Shown piece by piece: positions 4,933 through 10,296 of a stretch of DNA of 10,296 bases. Origin of the DNA: Nanobdellota archaeon (GTDB lineage Archaea; Nanobdellota; Nanobdellia; Woesearchaeales; GW2011-AR9); assembly GCA_030695685.1 (NCBI GenBank), contig JAUYPT010000035.1:1-10296 (forward strand). The letters are read 5' to 3'. Position 1 is the stretch's first letter. Each line of letters begins with the position of its first letter. The position numbers were made by a program, and so were the translations under genes. Under the pieces are notes generated by a model that worked only from the letters and a program-made list of their open reading frames with translations, was not told the origin of the DNA and made no database searches.

Positions 4933-6624
4933 TTTATGTAAATACCAAAATGTCAGTTTATTTTTCTCTTTTTTGTCAAGACGGGCAAAGTAGCGCCGCT
5001 CCAATTGAATAATATCGCCTTGGCGTAGATTTTTCATTGCTTCCTCTCCTAATCCTGTTATTGTTATGCCGCTGTCCATAAGTACTTCAACGGCAATCGT
5101 TTTTTGTGTCGGCAGCCAATGAATGATCTGCCCCTTATTGTCGGCGTTTTTATACTGATCATAACTGTCGGAAACGTACTGAAATTTATTATTTCGTAAT
5201 TCAAAGTTGCCGCAATCCATCAGCCGGTGTACATAGCCTTCTCCAAGCCGTTTAAAATCACTCATGGCGATGGTAAATAATGAGTTTACAGTAAACTTTC
5301 GTTTTCCGCGTTCAGGAAATGTGGGATGTAAATCCAGCTGCACTTCTTTTGAATGGAAATTTTTAATGCTGATTTCGACCGGATTATCAACAAAGAAGTA
5401 ACGATCAGCAATATTCTCGACAATATCTTTATTAAACGCATTAATCATTTTCCAGAATTCTTCTTTACTGACTTTTTTATCCGTGAGGCTGAGGCCCAGT
5501 TCTAAGGCAAAATGGCGGAACGTTTCCGGCTGATAGCCGCGGCGCCGTAATGCTGGGAGGAACGGCAAACGGATGTCATCCCAGCCGCTGTACTCTTTTT
5601 GTTCTATGGCCAGCTTCGTTGCAGAACTGCTTAAGGCAAAGCCTTCAAAATTGATCAATCCCCAGTGCTGGTATTCCGGCGCTTTCCATCCAAGATAGCT
5701 CATAATAATTTTTTCTTTGGTGGCATTATCCAGATGGTCTTTCCCATTGAGGACATGCGTAATGCCCAGCTCATGGTCATCAACAGCGACTGCAAAAACC
5801 ATTAACGGCCAGACTTGATGTTCCTTTTTCGTTTTGGGATGGACGTGCTTGACAATGCGCATGATGGCAAAGTCGCGCATGGCCGGATTTTTATCCTTAA
5901 TATCTGTTTTTAATCGTACAACTGCTTCTCCTTCCGCATATCCATTAAACATTTTGGCGTAGCGGAGCAGACTTTCTTTTGTATCCTGATTTCGGCAGGG
6001 ACAGGCTTGACAATCGTTTTTCAGCACCCGCCAGGCATCAGCATCACAGGTGCAAATGTATGCTTTTCCTATTTCCACTAATTTTTCGGCATGGTCGTAA
6101 TATATCCCCAGGCGGGATGATTGTACAACAACAGCGGCAATATTATTATCTGTGAGCCAGCGAGTATCATTTTCAATTAAGGTATACGCGGTGGGGTAAA
6201 TATTTTCAGGATTGGTATCTTCAATACGGAGAATTAATTTGCCATTGTACATCTTGGCATATTCAAAATTTAATGATGCGCCATAGGCGTGTCCGATGTG
6301 CAGCGCTCCTGATGGTGATGGCGCAATCCTGACCACAAAATTTCCTTTTTTGGCATTCGGCAACGCTTTCAATGGTCCTTCCACCGTTATTTTTTTTTCT
6401 TTGAGCATTTCCGGCGCTATTGTTTGCAATTTTTCCGTTATTTTTTCAGCACTTAATTTTTGCACTTCCTGCACTGTTTTTTCGATTTCTTTCAGTAGTT
6501 TAGGAACATCATTTTTCAGCTCTGCTTTTTCTTTCAGTATTAGCCCCAGCACTGCCTTAGCATTGGCAGTGCCATTAAAATCTAAGGCATTTTTGAGTAC
6601 GTGTTTGAGAATGATTTCTTTCAT
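4930..6624 (-). CDS. gltX: Glutamyl-tRNA synthetase, archaeal type
   Basis: This class I synthetase charges tRNA-Glu and, in archaea, usually also tRNA-Gln for later amidation. Counting from the ATG at 6624 the protein has 564 residues; a TTG directly before it could add one. The N-terminal helical domain (1-95) is followed by PSPSGALHIGHAYG with HIGH at 109-112, RIEDTNP near 133-139, a cysteine cluster C191-x-C193...C205-x2-C208-x-C210 (likely zinc), and HVLNGKDH near 290-297. The KMSKS-equivalent is LSSSATK at 331-337, before YSGWDDIRLP. The C-terminal beta-barrel (about 410-564: IIHWLP, GLGEE, FARLDKKEKNKLTFWYLHK) marks the archaeal/eukaryal class. At the KMSKS loop, where I expect STSK/R in archaeal relatives, A335 occupies the basic position. 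No Shine-Dalgarno precedes the start; a TATA-like box at 6647-6655 suggests a leaderless mRNA. Confidence 0.93.
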   Translation of the reverse strand: MKEIILKHVLKNALDFNGTANAKAVLGLILKEKAELKNDVPKLLKEIEKTVQEVQKLSAEKITEKLQTIAPEMLKEKKITVEGPLKALPNAKKGNFVVRIAPSPSGALHIGHAYGASLNFEYAKMYNGKLILRIEDTNPENIYPTAYTLIENDTRWLTDNNIAAVVVQSSRLGIYYDHAEKLVEIGKAYICTCDADAWRVLKNDCQACPCRNQDTKESLLRYAKMFNGYAEGEAVVRLKTDIKDKNPAMRDFAIMRIVKHVHPKTKKEHQVWPLMVFAVAVDDHELGITHVLNGKDHLDNATKEKIIMSYLGWKAPEYQHWGLINFEGFALSSSATKLAIEQKEYSGWDDIRLPFLPALRRRGYQPETFRHFALELGLSLTDKKVSKEEFWKMINAFNKDIVENIADRYFFVDNPVEISIKNFHSKEVQLDLHPTFPERGKRKFTVNSLFTIAMSDFKRLGEGYVHRLMDCGNFELRNNKFQYVSDSYDQYKNADNKGQIIHWLPTQKTIAVEVLMDSGITITGLGEEAMKNLRQGDIIQLERRYFARLDKKEKNKLTFWYLHK

Positions 6625-6646
6625 CAATGATTAGAAGAGTACTATG

Positions 6647-6655
6647 ATTATTAAA
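6647..6655 (-). promoter_or_regulatory. Candidate TATA box of gltX (leaderless)
   Basis: TTTAATAAT on the minus strand is centred about 27 nt before the ATG at 6624. With no ribosome-binding site visible, this suggests a leaderless transcript. Confidence 0.4.
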
Positions 6656-6705
6656 GGTTTTGATTAAGATACAACTTTGTCAAAATTTTATGGGTGCATA
6701 AATTA

Positions 6706-6711
6706 TTTATA
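6706..6711 (+). promoter_or_regulatory. TATA box of the short-chain dehydrogenase gene (leaderless)
   Basis: TTTATA is centred about 27 nt before the ATG at 6735, within an AT-rich stretch. No Shine-Dalgarno sequence lies between, so translation from a leaderless mRNA is likely. Confidence 0.5.
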
Positions 6712-6734
6712 GTATTATATTTTGATTTTTTATC

Positions 6735-7436
6735 ATGAAATACAACAACTTAAAAGATAAAGTCGTAATGGTTACCGGTGCAAGCAGTGGTTTAGGCAAG
6801 TGTTTGGCACGAGCCTTTATTGACAATGGTTGTACGGTGTATATGGGAGCGCGTCGTGCTGATAAGCTTCAGAGGATCGCCTCTGCTTTTGGTGAAAAAG
6901 CTATTGCTTATCCTCTCGATGTTACGGATCGTGTTGGTATGAGAGCAGCAGCGTATGATATTGTCCGTGAAAAAAGGAGAATCGATATTTGGGTCAATAA
7001 TGCCGGCGGCGAAGAAAGTTTATCTTTAGAAAATATAACTTCTGAAATACTAGAGGAAATCACAGCAGTTAATTATTTTGGTTTAGTGTATGGAACGCAG
7101 GAAGCGGCTAAATACATGAAACATCAAAAACAAGGTGATATTGTACAAATTCTTTCTACAAGTGCGTTTACACCTCGGGCAAATGAATCTATTTATTGCG
7201 CTGCAAAAGCAGCAGCATCTATATTTAGTGAGAGTGTTCAGCAAGAGTTAAAGCAGTATGGTATACGGGTATTTCCCATTTATCCTGGTGGCATGAATAC
7301 AGAATTTGCACAGAAAGCGGGATTACAATCCCCACAAAATGCAATGGAACCGAAAGATGTTGCTGACATTATCCTTCATGCCCTGTCACAGCCGAGGAAT
7401 ATTACAGTTGTACCTAGAATATTGAGAAATGGATAA
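6735..7436 (+). CDS. Short-chain dehydrogenase/reductase (classical SDR)
   Basis: This is a cytosolic NAD(P)-dependent oxidoreductase of the classical SDR fold; the substrate cannot be read from the sequence. The 233-residue protein has the cofactor glycine motif TGASSGLG at 14-21, DVTDR near 61-65, NNAGG at 88-92 and the catalytic set S141, Y154, K158 (YCAAK), followed by IYPGGMNTEF near 179-188. R39-R40 after the second beta-strand (GARRADK) suggest a preference for NADPH. Length is normal for a compact classical SDR of the YdfG/COG4221-like group. The start is an ATG at leaderless distance from a TATA box. Its TAA at 7434-7436 directly abuts the last codon of the convergent nucleotidyltransferase, so no spacer exists between them. 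Confidence 0.9.
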   Translation: MKYNNLKDKVVMVTGASSGLGKCLARAFIDNGCTVYMGARRADKLQRIASAFGEKAIAYPLDVTDRVGMRAAAYDIVREKRRIDIWVNNAGGEESLSLENITSEILEEITAVNYFGLVYGTQEAAKYMKHQKQGDIVQILSTSAFTPRANESIYCAAKAAASIFSESVQQELKQYGIRVFPIYPGGMNTEFAQKAGLQSPQNAMEPKDVADIILHALSQPRNITVVPRILRNG

Positions 7437-8246
7437 CTAATATGTCCCTTTGTCCATCAATTTTTTCATTCTGGAGACAAATTCTTCCGCTTCCTGATAA
7501 TAGCGCTCATAATCCTGTCCTTTAATTTCTTTGATTTCCCGATGTGTAATGTCTTTGCTTAACTTGTAGAATTTCCGCATCGTGTCAATATATTTTTTTT
7601 CCAATAAACGATGCCTGCCGTAGACTCTTTCTAACATCTCGGCAACATGATCTGGCGTGGGCGGAACTTCATTTCGTTTCATTAAGGCAGCATGAGCAGC
7701 ATCGATCACGGCCCAGTATAAATCTAATGTTGCCTGCAAGATATGCCAGCGGGAGTTGAGCAATGTTTTTGGCGCTCTGCCAAAATAACGCCAGACACTT
7801 TCTGGAGAAGGACGTACCCTGCCTTGCTTCAAGAGCATCTGCAGGGGATTGAAAAATCCGATATCAAAGAGAGCAATGCCATCTCGAAGAATGTTGACTA
7901 CAACAGGATCGCCGGCTCGGGCATGTTCCCAGAATGAGGTAAATGTCATGGAGGTAATATGTAGTTTCAGCGATGTATCAGCGATGAGCCTTTCAACAAT
8001 AATTCTATATCCTTCAATCAGCGGTTCGCTAATGAAAAAACTGGCATCATCAGTAATAACAAGAACATCAATATCACTTCGTTCTGTTGTTTCCCGCCGT
8101 GCGGTGCTTCCAAAAACAACAACACTTAACAGAAAATCACTAAGCTCCTTTTTTAATTTTTCCGTAAATTTCTGGGCAATGGCAAGATCTCCTGAAGGAT
8201 ACCTGTGCATATTCTCGTTTTCTTTGCGTTGGATCTTGAATTCCAT
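7437..8246 (-). CDS. Nucleotidyltransferase-fold protein with helical (possibly HEPN-like) C-terminal domain
   Basis: The N-terminal half (about 20-130) is a pol-beta-type minimal nucleotidyltransferase: VVVFGSTARRE at 42-52 and SDIDVLV at 57-63 give the GS loop and metal-binding D58 and D60. The place where a third acidic residue is usual reads KLHITS (94-99), with H96. The C-terminal half (150-265) is helical, with LDLYWAVIDAAHAAL near 174-188 and a charged tail. An R207-VYGR-H212 stretch fits the R-x4-6-H HEPN motif but lacks the following Tyr of HepT-type toxins, so HEPN is only possible. Such fusions are common in archaea and their target is unknown. The 269-residue protein starts at an ATG with a TATA box (8268-8277) at leaderless distance. 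M13 is an alternative start. It abuts the convergent SDR gene. Confidence 0.8.
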   Translation of the reverse strand: MEFKIQRKENENMHRYPSGDLAIAQKFTEKLKKELSDFLLSVVVFGSTARRETTERSDIDVLVITDDASFFISEPLIEGYRIIVERLIADTSLKLHITSMTFTSFWEHARAGDPVVVNILRDGIALFDIGFFNPLQMLLKQGRVRPSPESVWRYFGRAPKTLLNSRWHILQATLDLYWAVIDAAHAALMKRNEVPPTPDHVAEMLERVYGRHRLLEKKYIDTMRKFYKLSKDITHREIKEIKGQDYERYYQEAEEFVSRMKKLMDKGTY

Positions 8247-8267
8247 GATTTAAATAGAGATGGAGTG

Positions 8268-8277
8268 TTTTATTAAG
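8268..8277 (-). promoter_or_regulatory. TATA box of the nucleotidyltransferase gene (leaderless)
   Basis: CTTAATAAAA on the minus strand is centred about 26 nt before the ATG at 8246, with no Shine-Dalgarno sequence between. It shows the gene has its own promoter despite lying only 60 bp after the cysteine hydrolase gene. Confidence 0.5.
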
Positions 8278-8306
8278 CTTTTTTAATCACAAAAGAGTAG
8301 TTAAGG

Positions 8307-8927
8307 CTATTTTTGAGAGGGATAAAAATAATTCCAGACATCCACTAACTCTTCTAAGAAGATTGTATTTTCCTTAAAATAACGCAGTGATTCTTCCCGT
8401 GTACCCCGATTGTTTTTGGTTAACATTACCTGTTCTGAGGTAACAACTTTCATTCCACGACTAACAGCATCTTTAATTGTTTCCAGCACGCAGCAGTCTC
8501 GGTCATAGCCTATAATCATTACTTCGTGTTGCTTTTCTGCTTCCATTCGTGCCGTGAATTCTTTTGACGAGAAGGCGCTGTAATCTCCTTTATCAAAAAT
8601 GTTCTCCTTTGGGATATAGGAACGGAGAGAATAGCAAGGTTGCTCTTCGCCGTCTGTCCAGCCGGTGTAAAAAGACGTGGCGTAAATGGTATGTCCTAAG
8701 CTATGGGCAATGCGGATGGTATCGGTAATAGCATTAAAGCCGGCGCGGGCAGTGCCATAAGGGTAGTCAATTTCGAGAGGAGACAATGGTATTTTCTGAG
8801 AAACGTTACACCATTTTCTGTCTAAGTAATCCCAGTCAAGGAGATAACCATATTCATGCGCTTTCAGCATTTCTTCCCAGGCTTCCGAAACATCGATGAC
8901 AACTACAGACAATTTTTTCTGTTCCAT
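8307..8927 (-). CDS. Isochorismatase-like cysteine hydrolase
   Basis: This is a cytosolic hydrolase of the isochorismatase/nicotinamidase superfamily, which cleaves amide or vinyl-ether bonds through an Asp-Lys-Cys triad. Counting from the ATG at 8927 (206 residues) the triad is visible: D12 in VVVIDVSEAW, K113 in FDKGDYSAFSS and C146 in IIGYDRDCCVLETIKDA, followed by the usual VVTSEQVML. A second cysteine, C145, directly precedes the catalytic one. An insertion (about 22-58: rich in Tyr and Trp) after the first strand is longer than in nicotinamidases, and no zinc-binding DxHxxxxH motif like that of nicotinamidase is seen, so the substrate is unknown. A TTG before the ATG could add one residue. 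It has its own TATA-like box and diverges from the cupredoxin gene across 119 bp. Confidence 0.85.
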   Translation of the reverse strand: MEQKKLSVVVIDVSEAWEEMLKAHEYGYLLDWDYLDRKWCNVSQKIPLSPLEIDYPYGTARAGFNAITDTIRIAHSLGHTIYATSFYTGWTDGEEQPCYSLRSYIPKENIFDKGDYSAFSSKEFTARMEAEKQHEVMIIGYDRDCCVLETIKDAVSRGMKVVTSEQVMLTKNNRGTREESLRYFKENTIFLEELVDVWNYFYPSQK

Positions 8928-8951
8928 CAATTTTTTAATTCTTGTAATCTT

Positions 8952-8962
8952 GATAAATTTTA
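8952..8962 (-). promoter_or_regulatory. Candidate TATA box of the cysteine hydrolase gene (leaderless)
   Basis: ATAAAATTTAT on the minus strand ends about 25 nt before the ATG at 8927, with no ribosome-binding site in between. It forms half of a divergent promoter region with the cupredoxin gene. Confidence 0.45.
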
Positions 8963-8999
8963 TTCTATTGTAGACTATATCTTTTTAACCATCTAAAAA

Positions 9000-9007
9000 T
9001 TTATAAA
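9000..9007 (+). promoter_or_regulatory. TATA box of the cupredoxin-domain gene
   Basis: TTTATAAA predicts transcription from about 9029, leaving a short leader of under 20 nt that contains the GGGTGAT ribosome-binding site. Confidence 0.55.
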
Positions 9008-9034
9008 TGAGTTTCGGACAAAGTTAGCTCTAGA

Positions 9035-9041
9035 GGGTGAT
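9035..9041 (+). promoter_or_regulatory. Ribosome-binding site of the cupredoxin-domain gene
   Basis: GGGTGAT lies 5 nt before the ATG at 9047. Together with the following TATCC it resembles the full complement of the 16S rRNA tail (GGTGATCC). Confidence 0.65.
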
Positions 9042-9046
9042 TATCC

Positions 9047-10285
9047 ATGGAACAAAAACAGCTTGACGAACTTGATGAATCGTATTTTGGCGAAGAATTT
9101 ATTGATGATGATTCCTTTGACGACTTAGAATTAGAAGATGCGCCTCGTGCCTCGGCTTCTGAAGAAAGTGATGATGATTTTGATGATATTGTTATTGAAG
9201 ATTTGGCAAGCAAATCTAAAACTGAAAAAAAAGTAGTTCGAAAAGTGAAGATGACTCCAAAAGCAGTAAAGATGGAGAGGAATGACTTCACTTCCGGTGA
9301 AAATAGCTTTTACAAAGAGGCAAAACCAGCAGGAGAAGAGAAGAAAACTGCCGATTCGATGATGCAAAAGAAAAAAGTGATAAAAGAGAGCCCTAAAAAG
9401 GAACTGAAATCGTCTGCAGTCGATGTCTCTCCGACGGTAAACCCATGGGAAGGGGATGCTGTTAAATCTACTGGTTCTAGCAGCAAATCGGAGAAGACAG
9501 ATAAAGTAGAAAAAGCAAATGAATCCAGCCTTTTTGCGGAAACGTCAACTTGGAAAGCGATTAGTGCAGTTGTTATTGTTCTTTTAGTTTTTTCGGTGTT
9601 TACACAAGGGTTTCACTTCTCGGAAGGTTCTCAAATCACGACTGGTGCTGTCGCCGGAGAAGGCGCCATGGCTGGAAAGGAAATCACACTTGCACAAGCT
9701 GAAAAAAGAGTACTTGATTATGTCAATCAAAATTTATTGCGGCCGCCGTATGTGGCAGAATTAATGTCATCCGCAGAACTGAAGGATGTCTTTAAAGTGA
9801 CATTGTCTGTTTCCGGCCAGGATGTTGATTCCTATCTTACGAAGGACGGACGTTATTTTTTCCCGCAAGGGTTTGATATTAGTTATGCTGTCGTTGTGGA
9901 AACAGATGAAGAATCTGCTGACGTAACTGATGCAGAAGATACAGAACTGGCTGACACTTCAGCGCCGGAAGAAGTAGTAACAGCACCGGTAAATACTGAG
10001 GAAGAGGTCATCGCAGGAGGAGCAGCAAGAGAATTTACTCTGACTGCGAAGAAGTGGTTATTTTCACCGCAGGAGTTAACGGTTAAAAGCGGTGAAAAAG
10101 TGGTGTTAACAATTGTGCCAGAAGGGTTAGAGTTTACCTTCGCCATTCCGGAATTAGGAGTTGAGAAACAGGTTTCCGGAACAACGATGGTAGAGTTTAC
10201 AGCCTCAAAACCAGGAGAATTTGAATTTAGCTGCAGCAGCTGCGAATCCTGGAGAGGAATGACCGGAACGCTTCTCGTATACTAA
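9047..10285 (+). CDS. Single-span membrane protein with acidic cytoplasmic tail and degenerate cupredoxin domain
   Basis: The 412-residue protein has five parts. Residues 1-55 are very acidic and contain a repeated motif (21-31 and 42-52, DDxFDD[LI]x[LI]ED). Residues 56-165 are Lys/Ser/Glu-rich and look disordered. One membrane helix (about 171-188) follows, placing the N-terminus inside and the rest outside. Residues 205-278 form a small alpha/beta domain ending YLTKDGRYFFPQGFDI, a type I recall ahead of thioredoxin-like domains in DPANN proteins. After an acidic linker (284-325) comes a cupredoxin fold (328-412). This resembles the COX2/nitrosocyanin type: FTFAIPELGVEKQV, FTASKPGEFEFSC, MTGTLLV. 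The expected His before FAIPEL is F363, and the usual C-x3-C-x3-H-x2-M loop reads C396-SS-C399-ESWRG-M405, without His. Copper binding is therefore doubtful; a CxxC redox or structural site is possible. It has its own promoter and ribosome-binding site. Confidence 0.8.
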   Translation: MEQKQLDELDESYFGEEFIDDDSFDDLELEDAPRASASEESDDDFDDIVIEDLASKSKTEKKVVRKVKMTPKAVKMERNDFTSGENSFYKEAKPAGEEKKTADSMMQKKKVIKESPKKELKSSAVDVSPTVNPWEGDAVKSTGSSSKSEKTDKVEKANESSLFAETSTWKAISAVVIVLLVFSVFTQGFHFSEGSQITTGAVAGEGAMAGKEITLAQAEKRVLDYVNQNLLRPPYVAELMSSAELKDVFKVTLSVSGQDVDSYLTKDGRYFFPQGFDISYAVVVETDEESADVTDAEDTELADTSAPEEVVTAPVNTEEEVIAGGAAREFTLTAKKWLFSPQELTVKSGEKVVLTIVPEGLEFTFAIPELGVEKQVSGTTMVEFTASKPGEFEFSCSSCESWRGMTGTLLVY

Positions 10286-10296
10286 AAAGACATAAA

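Noticed and set aside
6296..6634. 112-residue + frame opposite the gltX N-terminus
   Set aside because: Ser/Phe-rich complement of a Lys/Glu-rich helical coding region; no promoter or ribosome-binding site.
6735..8246. SDR and nucleotidyltransferase as a functional pair or toxin-antitoxin locus
   Set aside because: They are convergent, with separate promoters, and the SDR is an ordinary oxidoreductase; nothing but adjacency links them.
7849..8253. 134-residue + frame opposite the nucleotidyltransferase
   Set aside because: Ser/Arg-rich shadow; the minus frame carries the GS and DxD motifs.
9883..10146. 87-residue open frame on - within the cupredoxin gene
   Set aside because: Ser/Thr/Val-rich low-complexity shadow of the acidic linker; no start signals and the + frame is clearly coding.
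1..10296. tRNA or other structured RNA genes
   Set aside because: No T-loop-like GTTCRANNC with matching acceptor stem was found by eye in the spacers, which are all under about 120 bp.

Overview
The window looks like a piece of a DPANN archaeal genome (Woesearchaeota/Pacearchaeota-like). This is inferred from gene content and signals; no phylogenetic marker such as rRNA is present. The evidence is an archaeal/eukaryal-type glutamyl-tRNA synthetase with a beta-barrel anticodon-binding end, a free-standing PRC-barrel protein, a small winged-helix regulator, AT-rich TATA boxes about 26 nt before several start codons (leaderless genes), GGTGA-type ribosome-binding sites on others, and cysteine-rich and DSD-type extracellular modules of a kind I associate with DPANN surface proteins. 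No tRNA, rRNA, CRISPR array, insertion sequence or phage gene was found.

Layout: (1) 3-548, 3' end of a cysteine-rich, probably secreted protein on +. (2) 631-2130, multi-span membrane protein fused to a spermidine-synthase-like Rossmann domain on +, converging with and overlapping (3) 2116-2892, a bacterial-type prolipoprotein diacylglyceryl transferase (lgt) on -. (4) 3003-3395, a small unknown protein on +, divergent from lgt. (5) 3504-3767, a PRC-barrel protein on +, converging with (6-7) a winged-helix regulator / adenylate kinase operon on - (3780-4832), whose genes abut as TAG-ATG. (8) 4930-6624, GltX on -, closed by a hairpin terminator and followed by a 20-bp perfect palindrome before the regulator. 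(9) 6735-7436, a short-chain dehydrogenase on +, abutting with no gap (10) a nucleotidyltransferase with a helical C-terminal domain on - (7437-8246). (11) 8307-8927, an isochorismatase-like cysteine hydrolase on -, divergent from (12) 9047-10285, a single-span membrane protein with an acidic cytoplasmic tail and an external cupredoxin-like domain that has lost the expected His ligands.

Most genes look like single-gene transcription units with their own promoters; the clear exception is the winged-helix/adenylate kinase pair. No multi-gene defence or biosynthetic system is evident. Several proteins concern the cell envelope (cysteine-rich secreted protein, membrane synthase, Lgt, cupredoxin), and one PRC-barrel protein may belong to cell division. 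The observations most worth a second look are Lgt in an archaeal context, the degenerate cupredoxin with its repeated acidic tail motif, and the terminator/palindrome pair between gltX and the winged-helix gene.
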